Positions 22,501 through 31,600 of a DNA stretch of 64,000 nt are shown piece after piece. The notes under the pieces are model-generated. The model was not told where the DNA came from, searched no databases, and was given only the letters and a program-made list of their open reading frames with translations. Position numbers and translations under genes: made by a program. Source of the DNA: Brachionus manjavacas (Eukaryota; Rotifera; Eurotatoria; Ploima; Brachionidae); the NCBI GenBank assembly GCA_019054805.1, contig JAHQIY010000002.1, forward strand, positions 8,370,001 through 8,434,000, given 5' to 3'. Each line of letters opens with the position of its first letter. Position 1 is the stretch's first letter.

Positions 22501-24278
22501 CATTGAATTTCAAAAAATCCTAGTATCGCTTTAATGAAGGTGTTGTGCCGAAAGAAACTTGATTTGAAGTTTTTGCATTGTCAAATTCAGTTTTTCGAAA
22601 AAAATTTCTCTCAATTAAAAAACAAGATTATTTTGAAAACAAAATCAATGGAACCATGTTAGAACATAAGATGTATAAAAAATATTTCAGAAATAAATTT
22701 TGGTCTGAGAGAAACAATTTTTTCCATCAAAAAATTTAATTTAATCGATTAAAAAGTTAGACTGAAATTTTTACTTCGTACCAAATTATTCAAGTCAGTG
22801 ACTAATGAATATTCTCTTTATCTTTATTTAATTTTGAACAATATCACTTGATCACAGAAGTAAATTTTGAACCAATTTTTGTGGTTTAAAAATTTAGTCA
22901 TTCTTTAATAATTAGAGCTCAGGATGTTAATTTACCTTAAAATTTTTGTTGATTTTGTTTTTTTTTCTTAAAGTTTGATTCATTAAAATAAAGAAATGTA
23001 AAAAAATTAAGAAAAAGTAAAAGTTTGGCCTTTACGCCAACAATAGGTCTAAATAATTACATATTTATTAAATTATTATTTACTAATTTTTAAATTGCAT
23101 CGAACGCCTTCAGACAACTAATAAGTACCCCAGATTAAAACTAAAGATTCGCCAGGTGTTTGAATAAAAATAAACAAATCAGCCAAATAAAAAATTGTAA
23201 AATTTTCAGAACAAGTCACCTTCGGATCAAAACTGTATAAGGACTTAAAATTAGGGACATTGAAAATTTTAACACCAAGGAAAAGAAAGATCAATTACAT
23301 TTTATTTGTCTTTTAATAGTTTTCTTGATTTTCATTATCAACTTTCGAAAGGTCTATTAAACTCTTCTCTGAAAAAATAATTAGAGATCTCTGAATTGTC
23401 ATGCAAATTTTTCATATTTTTAGTTCCCCATGTTGGTCATTCGGTTTTCAACATATTTTTCCACTTTTCTTCGAATGAGTGCTATCAAGAGTGAGTTTTA
23501 AATGTGATTTAATTTTTTTAATCAATTTAATAATTAAAAATAATTGTTAATATGATTTTCAATTTAATTTTTTTTGGATTCATTCAAAATATTTAAACTA
23601 GGTCTTGAATAAGCATCTTGAAAAAAATGAATTTTTTGATATTTAAATTTTCGAAAAAAATTCATTTAAAAAATAAAATAAAAATCTGCCATCAGAACTT
23701 TTGGACAGCCCTAAGAAGTATGCGGCATTTTAGTGTGATTTTTTACTGAAGGTTCCTAGGATTAATTTTATTGGGACAAGTGCTTTGGTCGCATGGAGAG
23801 ATTAATTTGTTTTTAAACAAAATTATTTTAAAGAAATTTGGGTGTTGAGGTTGCGCGCCACAGTCTCGAGTCCATCCAGCCTCTGTGTGCACATTTGTTC
23901 AAGTGTAAAATGTGCGACAGCGTGTATGCCGAGGCGCCCAAGCAACTGTTTCGAACTTTTTTTCAATCAATTTTTGACAATTCAATTGAGCTCGAAGTGT
24001 TCGACTTGAGCTCGAATGTTCTTTACTCATTTATTTGCTGCTTTCCGTATTTGTTCACTGATCTTGTTAGCCAACTCATCCGGATTAAATTTGCCACCAG
24101 CACAGAGCTGAAGCAAAAAATTGAGAGCGGATTTAAATTTTTAATCACATCACCAAATCAATCTAATTTGGAAGTCAATTTGAGCATGTTCAATTTAGAG
24201 AAACGTAATCGCATCAAATTTAATTCCAAATTTAATGAGTTCTGCATCAAAACTTACGGACTGCTATTTATTAGATAG
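3284..24278 (+). CDS. XPO4: Exportin-4 (C-terminal 678 residues; three exons)
   Basis: Exportin-4 is a RanGTP-dependent karyopherin that carries cargo such as eIF5A out of the nucleus. The exons are 3284-4518, 9744-10101 and 23834-24278. Their phases join in frame: the first junction makes an Arg followed by RQSID, the second a Ser followed by NLGVEVARHSLE. The translation follows the vertebrate protein as I remember it: EDIHWLLLINGF (human EDIHWLILVTGY), FGPDTQSAS, FLIPLMSREILKFQTL, FGLTS. The helical-repeat fold has no catalytic residues. The human protein has about 1150 residues, so about 470 N-terminal residues lie upstream. Donors are GTAATC and GTAAGT; all acceptors end in AAG. A polyadenylation signal lies at 24321. 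The introns (5225 and 13732 bp) are packed with transposons. Confidence 0.93.
4519..5532. other. XPO4: XPO4 intron, left part without recognisable element
   Basis: The sequence is AT-rich with long A and T runs and no convincing ORF. It is the beginning of the 5.2 kb intron. Confidence 0.6.
5533..6890 (+). mobile_element. Non-autonomous hAT element, copy A (right end lost)
   Basis: The left end TAGAGATGTTATTTGAC matches the reverse complement of the right end of the hAT copy at 7420-8615. Coding relics are on the plus strand: an ATG region at 6371 that matches the other copy's METPSSGQ start, and a C-terminal dimerisation relic at 6470-6535 (CIPATSFPAEQ type, frameshifted). Almost all of the transposase is deleted. 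Homology to copy B runs to about 6875, and the last bases of the expected end are replaced by the Tc1 element that follows. Confidence 0.7.
6893..9265 (-). mobile_element. Tc1-like DNA transposon, inactive, interrupted by a hAT
   Basis: Inverted repeats of about 75 bp lie at 6899-6975 and 9188-9262, with the core CAATCCAAATTTCTT near 6939. The minus-strand transposase is in two blocks. The N-terminal part lies at about 9045-8624 and starts MSIQSPKRCPISKED, with FSDEMDIQVGNRKNRI further on. The C-terminal part lies at 7411-6999, with QDNDPCHRAKIVKEWF and a terminal ISECLKNKDGLTPN. Several stops and frameshifts kill it. The blocks join at a precise 8 bp duplicated target occupied by the hAT copy at 7420-8615. 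No clean TA remains outside the ends. Confidence 0.85.
7420..8615 (-). mobile_element. hAT transposon copy B, internal-deletion derivative
   Basis: The ends TAGTGATGTTATTTGG and its counterpart ATAACATCACTA form the inverted repeats. The 8 bp target duplication GCTCAAAC is exact (7412-7419 and 8616-8623). Both features are diagnostic of the hAT superfamily. Removing the element and one duplication restores the Tc1 sequence. The minus-strand ORF (about 8291-7842) encodes an N-terminal BED-type finger (CNYC at 8156, then MLDHIK; the second zinc histidine is not obvious). This is fused directly to the C-terminal dimerisation motif FCIPATSVPAEQLFS. The RNase H-like catalytic core is absent. Confidence 0.88.
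9266..9743. other. XPO4: XPO4 intron, end before exon 9744
   Basis: Nothing is recognisable except the acceptor, TTTGATTTAAG ending at 9743. Confidence 0.55.
9744..10101 (+). CDS. XPO4: XPO4 internal exon
   Basis: It encodes the stretch beginning RQSIDQNIEEDYFNDLLLF and ending SIQFGLTS, equivalent to human GRQRID through LELGMTS. It starts with two bases of the split Arg codon and ends with two bases of the split Ser codon before a consensus GTAAGT donor. Confidence 0.92.
10102..10670. other. XPO4: XPO4 intron 13.7 kb, first part
   Basis: The only clear feature is the donor. No ORF has family resemblance. Confidence 0.55.
10671..11704 (-). mobile_element. hAT element (CAGACTTGTG type) with nested MITE
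   Basis: The inverted repeats are CAGACTTGTGCGTAAGTCA at the left and its complement at the right. The flanks are near-identical 8 bp duplications, ATTAAGGA (10663-10670) and ATTAGGGA (11705-11712). A C-terminal transposase relic on the minus strand (11591-11450) reads FLSIPASSGPVESLFSRSGY, the conserved hAT dimerisation region. The rest of the transposase is missing. A 542 bp foldback element sits inside. Confidence 0.82.
10901..11442. mobile_element. Foldback MITE, long inverted repeats, TA target site
   Basis: Two arms of about 230 bp are near-perfect inverted copies. The outer ends are CAGTGGTGATTTGATAACAG and the complement of CAAGGGTGATTTGATAACAG. TA lies at both borders (10899-10900, 11443-11444), which points to Tc1/mariner-type mobilisation. 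There is no coding capacity. The transcript would fold into one long hairpin. Confidence 0.85.
11713..11945 (-). mobile_element. Tc1-like fragment
   Basis: Positions 11733-11850 repeat, with few changes, the N-terminal transposase segment seen at 8837-8955 (shared text GCATACTTCCGTTCGAGTTT). It is a partial copy lying against the hAT at 10671-11704. Confidence 0.75.
11946..12530. other. XPO4: AT-rich intronic stretch
   Basis: No recognisable gene or element ends. An open frame at 11933-12169 is lysine- and phenylalanine-rich because of base composition only. Confidence 0.5.
12531..12606. repeat. Short hairpin with 13 bp stem
   Basis: ACAAATTGATCAA at 12532-12544 pairs with TTGATCAATTTGT at 12592-12604. 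The intervening loop of about 47 bases contains GTATAC and GGATAC, which can extend pairing. It may be a tiny MITE or a structured remnant. Confidence 0.5.
12607..13310 (-). mobile_element. LINE 3' fragment
   Basis: It is homologous to the LINE at 35075-35830. The minus-strand frame at 13260-13003 contains NLIRQMFGLKPFCHILRVLKVLKI and FDELYLFTKLTFIDTIK, the C-terminal part of a reverse transcriptase. The 3' untranslated part reaches about 12615 (CTAGGAGAAG), followed by an A-rich run. Confidence 0.75.
13311..14686. other. XPO4: XPO4 intron, AT-rich
   Basis: No ORF or complete element was found. Positions 14160-14370 are an inverted, diverged copy of part of 19985-20260. Confidence 0.5.
14687..15711 (-). 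mobile_element. pogo/Tigger-like transposon, truncated transposase
   Basis: The ends CAGTCAATCCTCGATATAAC and (complement) CAGTCAATCCTCCGTACAAC are flanked by TA on both sides (14685-14686, 15712-15713). A minus-strand ORF starts MSENLSNPVPKKRK at 15331. It encodes a CENP-B/pipsqueak helix-turn-helix (SLETKIEIIIKH, NPSTISTILASKSKLL). A frameshift near 15090 moves it to the second CENP-B-type DNA-binding domain (VDKAVIYWFDQIQ, LTVSGCDDLKDF). The DDE nuclease domain is absent, so the element is non-autonomous. The termini contain repeated TTCGTTCTAT blocks. Confidence 0.88.
15712..18108. other. XPO4: XPO4 intron, AT-rich, no clear element
   Basis: It has many poly-A and poly-T tracts. A segment at about 16060-16190 recurs, diverged, at about 23015-23175 (TAGGTCTAAATAATTA and GTGTTTGAATAAAAAT). 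No gene was seen. Confidence 0.5.
18109..18750 (+). mobile_element. Inverted-repeat element carrying an AT-hook ORF
   Basis: Inverted ends of at least 45 bp share TCTATTGACACATAG and GTTGCAATAAATTATTTTA at 18111-18150 and 18695-18742. The left end holds a second tandem copy of the GTTGCAATAAATTATTTTA block. TA dinucleotides are placed at similar distances outside the ends. The internal plus-strand ORF (18290-18601) has about 104 codons. It is acidic in the middle (TIDLIDQTDFDLSP) and then has the AT-hook core VGRPKNSKKK, with a final KRTRSNK. No transposase domain is present. I do not recognise a family for the ORF. Confidence 0.75.
18290..18601 (+). CDS. Short AT-hook protein inside a mobile element
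   Basis: The predicted protein starts MNLMLNTKFGN and ends KRTRSNK, 103 residues. The centre is acidic and the C-terminal third is strongly basic, with one GRP-centred AT-hook (VGRPKNSKKK). Such a segment can bind the minor groove of AT-rich DNA. Another ATG four bases upstream is in a different frame and closes quickly. Whether the ORF is translated is unknown. It may be the surviving end of a longer transposase. Confidence 0.4.
   Translation: MNLMLNTKFGNISISNSVIFKKKDFLESEDRTLSFNDETIDLIDQTDFDLSPEIKVNKVVNRVGRPKNSKKKLGFFNLDKPKRGIEKDVDGLSPISKRTRSNK
18751..19323. other. XPO4: XPO4 intron, AT-rich
   Basis: No gene or complete element was recognised. Confidence 0.5.
19324..19929 (+). mobile_element. 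Mutator-like non-autonomous element, 9 bp target duplication
   Basis: An exact 9 bp direct repeat, CTTTTGTAG, flanks the unit (19315-19323 and 19930-19938). The inverted ends share TTGACAACAAAAAATCTGC (about 19336 and, as complement, 19900-19920). An extra internal copy of the right end lies at 19750-19785. The plus-strand ORF 19562-19801 encodes MPKILPFELISKF and a CTICKRTVNHKMRVKY stretch that looks like the first half of a zinc-binding transposase N-terminus; it then runs into the duplicated end. The 9 bp duplication suggests the Mutator superfamily. Confidence 0.72.
19939..20655. repeat. XPO4: Intronic repeats
   Basis: The motif GAAGTTTTTTTAGACTTCTC followed by GGTCTTGATGG at about 19962 recurs at about 21616 with one change. 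GGCAAATTGAAGTTTG with GATCAAGATCAAAAGATCAA at 19990-20035 is the inverted counterpart of 14320-14370. These are remnants of duplicated elements without recognisable coding sequence. Confidence 0.55.
20656..21479. mobile_element. MITE related to the 10901-11442 family
   Basis: The right end is CTTGTATCAAATCACCACTG and the left end is TTTTAGTGATTTGATACAAG, with TA on both sides (20654-20655, 21480-21481). The ends match the GTGATTTGATA ends of the foldback element at 10901. The arms are less well preserved. Confidence 0.7.
21482..23833. other. XPO4: XPO4 intron, 3' part
   Basis: It is mostly AT-rich without recognisable genes. The acceptor used for the last exon is TTTTAAAG ending at 23833. 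Confidence 0.5.
23834..24278 (+). CDS. XPO4: XPO4 terminal exon
   Basis: It encodes the C-terminus from NLGVEVARHSLESIQPL to YGLLFIR and stop. It aligns with the human MSSEVCQLCLEALTPL region onward. AATAAA at 24321-24326 follows 43 bases after the stop codon. Confidence 0.9.
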
Positions 24279-24910
24279 TTTTGGGCCGCATTCACTTCCC
24301 ATTTCAGACACTTATTTTTCAATAAAATATTTTTCCACCAACCTTTAAAGTCAATTTTTTCTTTTCTCCTCTCTCTTTCTCTCTTTTTTTAATTAAAACT
24401 TTCCAAGGTAGCATATCTACTCGAGTCGGAAGTAAAATCAATTAAAACCTAAATTGAATATTTAAATTTGAAATTGGATTCTAATCAGATTTGGCAAGGA
24501 AGCGTGATTACTGATGCAATTTTCTTCTTCTTCTTGTTTTGCTGCTGCTGTTGATGCTGCTCGGGCTGAGTATTAAAAGCGATTAGGAGCTAAATTTCAT
24601 TTCGTTTTCTTCGAGTCTCTACTTAAGAGATTAGAACAGAGGTAAATACCTTAGGATAAATCATTCATATCAAATAAATGTGTGCGCAGATTTTTCTCAG
24701 AAACAAAAAATTCCTCCTTTCCGCAATTAGTTCCAATCATTTGGATGACATTCTGAAATTAAATTGTCAAGGAATTTACATGATTGTAATTAAGAAGCAG
24801 TCGACATTACTGCGCACACAATTGATTAATGTCAAACAAAATTTAATTCCAAACGATATTTCAGTCAATTATCTATTTAAGGTAGCAGATAAGCTCATTT
24901 ATTTTTTCAG
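24279..24910 (+). promoter_or_regulatory. XPO4-to-NPF interval: promoter, 5' UTR and UTR intron
   Basis: Pyrimidine tracts (24358-24390) and CTT/CTG repeats (24525-24560) precede a TATA-like TATTAAAAG at 24571-24579. The sequence CAGAG|GTAAAT at 24637-24647 and TTTTTTCAG ending at 24910 are good splice sites. They suggest a 5' UTR intron of about 270 bp just before the NPF start codon. An 80-codon frame within it has no family resemblance. Confidence 0.5.
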
Positions 24911-24927
24911 AGATTTTTAGAAAAAAA

Positions 24928-25325
24928 ATGTGTGCCAAAAACCAAGTGATAATCAGCTGCATAGGACTGGCAATGATCGCCGCTCTAGTCGGACAGATAG
25001 AGGCGACCGAGTACCCTACGCCGCCGCCAGTGCCCACCCAGTTTCTTACGCCCAATGACGTGCAAAAATATCTGAACCAACTACACAACTACTACATGGT
25101 GGTGGGCAGGCCCAGATTCGGCAAGAGGAGCCGGGTCCGCGCTGCCGACTACAGCGATGCCGACGACGAGCCCTACATCGGCTCTATGTTCGGCTTTTTA
25201 GACCTGAATGGTAAGTGAGCTTGCTTGCATTTTGCCAAGACTAATTGTTCTGCTTTTAAGGAGACAACGCCATTTCGCTGGCTGAGTTTAAACGAATATT
25301 TGACAAGGAGTCGATCGCGGAATAG
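24928..25325 (+). CDS. NPF: Neuropeptide F precursor with C-terminal EF-hand
   Basis: NPF is the invertebrate member of the NPY family, a secreted amidated peptide that signals through G-protein-coupled receptors. The exons are 24928-25210 and 25261-25325, with a 50 bp intron (GTAAGT..TTTTAAG) and in-frame phase. The 115-residue precursor has a signal peptide (about 1-26, CIGLAMIAALVGQIEA). The NPF peptide starts TEYPTPPPVP and ends VVGRPRF (61-64 RPRF). GKR follows at 65-67 for amidation and cleavage. It resembles family members in the LNQLHNYY helix. Unusually, residues 92-103 (DLNGDNAISLAE) form a complete EF-hand loop flanked by plausible helices. AATAAA is at 25421. Intron retention would stop the protein after LDLNGK. 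Confidence 0.92.
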
Positions 25326-25538
25326 AACACTTGACAATTGGAATATGAACAAAATTAGACATTCATTTATTTTTTTCAGTGTTTTTATTTTTGCTTTTAA
25401 TTTTTTCTTTTTTTTTGATCAATAAAATTTATCTAATTTGCGTATCTACTTAATAAACAAGTTTCTTATTTTTTATGCTTTTTTAAATTGGCTATGGGAG
25501 TTGATTAAAATGAAAATTTTTAAATATTTCTTTTGAGA

Positions 25539-25546
25539 TATAAAAG
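25539..25546 (+). promoter_or_regulatory. TATA box of the secreted EF-hand gene
   Basis: TATAAAAG lies 76 bases upstream of the ATG at 25615, a normal position for a core promoter with a short leader. Confidence 0.55.
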
Positions 25547-25614
25547 CTTGATTAAATACTTGTGATTAGATCAAGTTTAGTTTTTGTATTGAATTTTGAA
25601 GTAGCGAAAAAATA

Positions 25615-25697
25615 ATGAACAAAAGTACCATAGTCGTCTTGTGTCTGTCTATTCTCATCCACAGCTCCAATCAGGCTCCACACTTGGCATCCAAAAA
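25615..25697 (+). CDS. Signal-peptide exon of secreted EF-hand gene
   Basis: It is an open frame from ATG with a hydrophobic core, 27 codons plus two bases, and ends at a GTAAAT donor. A TATAAAAG box lies upstream. Confidence 0.65.
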
Positions 25698-28600
25698 GTA
25701 AATTATTTTTTTTTTCAAAAAAAAAAATTCAATGTTGCTTCATTGAATTTTCTGGACTTAGAAACAGAACTTTGAAATCTCCAAAGGTCAAAGGAAAATT
25801 GGTGTAAAGTTTATTTGCATTTGGTTAAATCATCAGCAATTAGGAATATAATCAATTATTTATTTTTAGAACAGTAAAATATAATAATTAAATATTTAAT
25901 TAAGCATTGATTTATTTTTTTGTAATTAAGTGAAAGACTCATCAGACATTTAAATTTATTAATATTCAGTGACTGCAGGGCTTCCACGAGGATCTTTTTT
26001 GTTTTCCTCCGCATATTTATTTTTATTCGATTATCAGCAATAAATATCAAAGTGCATCTTCATTTAAATTAGGTAAGGCCGGTTTTAGTCTATGGCTTTG
26101 GAAATCTTGTGCTGACAAATATCAAATATAAGAATTGCTATCATTTTGGGATTTTTTTTTCGGATTTTATAATTAATAATCAGAAAAGAATTTTATTTTT
26201 TTAGGGTTTATTAAAATGTGATTTTTCCAAACAAAGTTTAAGAGTCAGAATAATTAAAGTAAAAAATGTTTTGTTAAAGCATTGGACTCAAAATAAACAC
26301 AAAATTTTTAAATAGATGCATTTTGTTATTAAAATTTACCAGGTATGTACAAGACCGTAAATATTGTTCCAGGCTAATTTCTCCTTTATTCAAATGATCT
26401 AACAAGTTAATGTATCTATTATCCTTTTCAATGTCAATGGCCTTACGTTTCGGGGCCGATTTACCCAAAATTCTTGTTTAAAAATCGATGCTGACTTTAT
26501 TATCAATTTTTTAAAAGACACATATCAACTGATAGGTGTCTGGATGAGGTTTTCTATTTATTCAACCTTTTGTGAAACCCTTCAACATGGTAATTGGCTC
26601 TATTTTTTGCAATAATTTTTTTAAATTTACATCATTCAACTATTGCATTTATCATTATTATTATTAATTCTAAGCTAAGGCCGATCGCCGACCACTTGCT
26701 CAGAGACCCGTAAAATAAGGGGCACTGTGTTTAGTATAAAAAAATATAAAAATTACAAAATTGAGTATAAAAGGTACCAAAAAAAAGTAAAAAAAATGCC
26801 AAAGTTTCTATTTATAATTATTCAATGATATAATAAAAATAAGTTGTTAGACTTTTGATTGATAAGAAACTGTCGGATATGAAAACTAAGCTACATCAAA
26901 TCTACAAATCTGGAAAATTAAGCCCGATATGTTATCTTTACTCTCTGTCTTATATATATCTCTGAGCTTTTGGACTTTGACATCGTTTTTTTGATTTGAA
27001 CGGTACTCAGATATGTTATTCAGCTTAACAAGTTTGCATTTGTCCTGTAGTGACATGTTTTCCTCTTTCAATTCACTGGTAATTTCCAGGATTTCGCTAA
27101 TGAAGTCATTCGGAATCGGTTTTTTTGCTAGCTCAATAATCATCTTCTTAGTGAGTTCATTTTCAATTAATCGATTGAAAAAGTCAACCTTAATGTTTTT
27201 GATGATGTAATCCGTAGGCATGATATTCAATGACAAGAATAAGCTTGTTGTACGACACCTCCTTGGTATAGTTAGTAGTCCTTTGATTATGTTGCCCTCT
27301 GTTCTTTTTATGTCATTCAGTGTGCTCGCATTTATGTTCATATTCTCACATCCATAAGTTAAAGCTGGCCTCACATAGGTCTTGTAAAGATGGGCCTTCA
27401 TATTTGGATGCATTTGATTTGTTACTATACCCAGAGTCTTCAGTTTTGACACTGCATTTATGGCTAGGCTCTTCCTCTTGTTCCAATGTTTAATATTATT
27501 GAGCTCATCTATTGCATTTATATGTATTTTTAATTTTTTTTTTTATTCAAAATTAAAAATCCTTAAATGATAATATACCCAAATATAAAACCTTCAATTA
27601 TTGAATCTAAAGAAAACTTCACGAAGAACTAACTTATTAATAGACCGTTGTTGTAAATTTTAAATACAAAAAGTAGAAAAATTCTTCCTTTTTTGATGAA
27701 TTAAAATTGACCATAATAAAATATATTTAAAAAAATACTGCAGCAAAGTGCAACATACTTTTCTGCAGTATTTTTGTCTAAAATAAATTTTCTATTGCCA
27801 AAATAAGATAAAAAAAATAAAAATATCAAAGAGGCCTAAATTGATTATTGATTTTATTTACTAAAAAAATGAAAATAAAGATTATATTTTAGATAAAAAT
27901 GTTCTTAAAAAAGAAAATTTTTTATTTAATTTCTATTTGAATTTCACAATACCTAAAAGCCCTTTTTATCAAACAAACCTATTAAATCTAATATTTTAAT
28001 TTAAACATTAAAAGATTTTTTAGCTAAATTCATTTTATTTTTGTTTTTTTATATACTATTGAACTAAATTAAATTTTATTATATTAATAAAAAATGTATT
28101 AAATTTAAATTTTATCTTGAATAAATGAAGTGTTAATCGGTCTTTTATGCACAGGGCACTTGTCTGTTGATTAACTTTGAAACTTTAAATAGCAAAAATA
28201 ATATTTTCCCATGAGGCTTAAAACAATTAAATAATTATAATATTTTTTTTAGTTTAAACTCTCGTCGGTTTATAGTCAGAATCTGTATAAAAATTAAAAA
28301 CTTATTTCAGCAGGTTTTCAAACAAAACTATTAGCACCAAGAACTAAATTATTATTATTATTTTTTAGCTCTTTTCTTAGTTTCATTCGATATAATTTTT
28401 TTTAATGAAGCAAACTGATTAGAATCTAATAATTTGATTAAGGCATAAAATAGAGATTTAAGAATTCAATATGAACCAATTTTTTAAATATTTTCTTTGA
28501 AAAGTACTGATGAAGATGCATTTGAATTAAAATGAATCTGGATTTTATTTCAAAATTTAAAACGAAAGAAAGGAGAAATATTAAGGTAGCAATGCACAAG

Positions 28601-31600
28601 GAAATTGGTTAATTGGTAAATTTTTATTCTAAATCTGCTTGGTATTCATCTGCCAGGGTAATAAACAATCAGCCAGAATGGGTATTTTCAAAGGATTGAT
28701 TTACTTTCATTATTTTGTTTTAAGTCCCTGAAATAGAGTTCAGACAGCTAAAAGAATAATCCAAAGTATAGTCAGTAAGGATTTACAGAGATTTTCCCTA
28801 GTGCTTTTTGGGGGATTAATTTTTATTTGTTTATTTGTTTATCTGTGACAAGCTAAAGCTCCTTCAGATTAAAAAAAAATTCACAAAAAAATAAAAGGAA
28901 ATATAATAAAAATTCAAAAGAATTAAATATGAAAAAAAAATTAAATTGATAATTTTAAAATATTGACAGCTTGTTTATAATATTTCGTTTCCTGTCCTGA
29001 CAAATCTCTCACTCCACTCAAAAAGTCGGTACTGTTAGTCATGTAAGTTTATTAAAGGATTCGTGATGCAATAAAAAATATCTTTATTATAAAGTGTTGG
29101 ATGCAAAAACCAAATAAAATTTTATAAGTCTTTGATTTTTTTAGCTGTTTCAAAAAATTAAGGTTGAAAAAAAAATTTGATTTAAGTTTAAAATCCACCG
29201 TGAAAAATTTATTATTTGATACAGAGTATCACATGATTTTAGCCAACTTCATTGTGTAACTCCAGTCTAACTATATTTCTAATTTTTCATTAGATTTAAA
29301 TTTAATTTGAGTTTTTTTAATTTGAAAGAGCTATTTTTAAGGAAATTGAAGTAAATGATCAAAAATTACTGATCATGCTCGAAGTTTTTTAAAAATTTTA
29401 AAAATAAATTGTTGAGATACATTTTTATGTTAACCAAATTCAAGTATTGTGAAAAATACGGCACCGAAAAATTTTTGCAGAGTTTTGCAGACAATTCAAA
29501 TTAATCTAAAATTTAAAACTTCTATAATTGTGTTTTTTAATTCTAATTAATGATTATTTTAGATTTAAACAACAACAATAACACAAATTTTATTAATTAA
29601 TTAAGTTTATAAATTAGATTATTCAAATTTTATTCAATTAAAATTTGATTGATTATATAGAATTCAAAATTATAAAAATATATTTGATTATTAATAATTT
29701 TTTAATTATATCGCAATAAACTTTGTTAATCGAATCAAAAAAATTAACAAATAAAAATAAGAAATTTGGAAAAAAATTAATCTATCCATGAAGCTGTAAC
29801 AGTCTTTCTAACTTTAAGTCGATTTGAACCAAAAAGAGCTTTGTTGGCATGATTTATTTTTAATTAAAAGAAAGAAATTTTTTGCCATTCAGCTTCAATA
29901 GAACTAGATGCTATTTTGTTTTCTTATATAAAAAAACATCAATTAGATTTATAAAAATTTAGTTAAAGCCAAATTAAATTAAATTTTTTAAAATAAATTA
30001 CCCATAAAAGTAAAAAGTAAAAAATCATTATACATAATGCTTATTGAGCTGGATTCCTTTTGGGACCGTGTTTAAAATTGGCGTTTCAATAATTTTTTTG
30101 TATGGCGTTTTTAAAGTGTTTTTTGATTTTTATGCCAAAATTTAAGATTAAATTCACACTATTCTTTAGACTGGTTCAAATTTTTGAATTTCTTTGACAA
30201 TTTTTGAAATTTTTATATTTAAGAAAATTTTTCGACTTTTTTTAGTACAATCATCAGGACACTAATAACTTTTTTAACATTTTGGCATTAATTTTAATCA
30301 ATATGCACAGTGTATAATATAAGTGTATCGTCAACTTGATCAAGAAATCTCCTCTTATTCTCGACTTTGCTTCACAAGTCATGTTAATCTTATTTTTTTA
30401 AAATGCTAAGATTTTTTGGTTCTAAAAAATTTAAAAACTTTTAATTTTATTTCTTCTGCGAGCAAATTTTTTACACCTACTTATAAAATTATGTTTATGA
30501 TAGAAAAAATAAAAGTATAAAAATAACAAAAAATATTTTAATAAAATTTCATTCATTTTAAGTTTGAAAAAAGAAAAAAGACATTTAGCTTAGTACCGAC
30601 AAAAAAAATAAAAATTTCAAATTTAATTTTTTCGCTGTCTTTTTGATTATCTGTCAGAATTATTTTCTGTATTTCTTTTTTTAATTGTAGAACCACGAGG
30701 TCTGCCATGGCGTTTTGGACCATTAGAAGATTTTTGTTTTGGACCATCTAAATCTAATTGTAAAGGATTTGATAAGTTTTCACTATTTATAACATTGGGT
30801 AAACCGTTATACTTCTTCTTGTGGTAACTGTTGCTGTTGGATTTAAACGTTGATCATCAAATTGTAATTCACATTTTCTTGCATGATTATGTTTATCTGT
30901 TGACAAGTACAGAGTGCATTTTTGTGGGTATTAGTGCAAGAGGAAATACATTCGAACTGGACAATTGCCTTTAATACCTTGAGAATAACATGAAAATCGT
31001 CTTTTTTCTTGATTATCTAACTTCCTTTTTCTCCATTTGTGCTCATCGAAAATACCTTTGCACATTTTATCAGCTGTTTAAAAATGCATCATTATATATC
31101 ATTTTTCAAGAAAATTAATTAAGTAATTCAAGTTGTCAATTAATATTAACTGTTTTTTCTCTTTTATTTAGTGTCCAAATAAGCTAGCAGGTATTAATTT
31201 TTTTAACTAGCAGTTAAAAAAAATTTGCCAACAGAAAGAAATAGATCTCTTTGAAAAATTGATTTAATTACTGAATTAGTGAAGATTTTATCAAAATTTG
31301 TGGTGAGGTTTACTGACGTCGCTAAAATAATTGCCAGCTTAGAAGAATATATCAGAGATTTTAAGTAATGAATAAGACCTTTTAGATGACAGGAATTATA
31401 CATGGTGAGAGAATTGAAAAATTGCTGAAGCTTAGAGGAAATCCTTCAGCTTATCTCTTGCTAAATTTATATTTTGATTATTTTTTTTTTCAGAGGCAGT
31501 CGAATTTTTAAGAATTCCTATTTAACTGAAAAGCTTTAAAAGCAGAATAATTTAAAATTATGGTTATTGTTTAGAAAAATATTTTTTTCGCAAATCAAAT

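Noticed and set aside
24678-24920. 80-codon ORF (MCAQIFLRNKK) just upstream of NPF
   Set aside because: There is no family resemblance. It lies between a good donor and acceptor, so it is more likely 5' UTR intron; its position beside the NPF start is coincidence.
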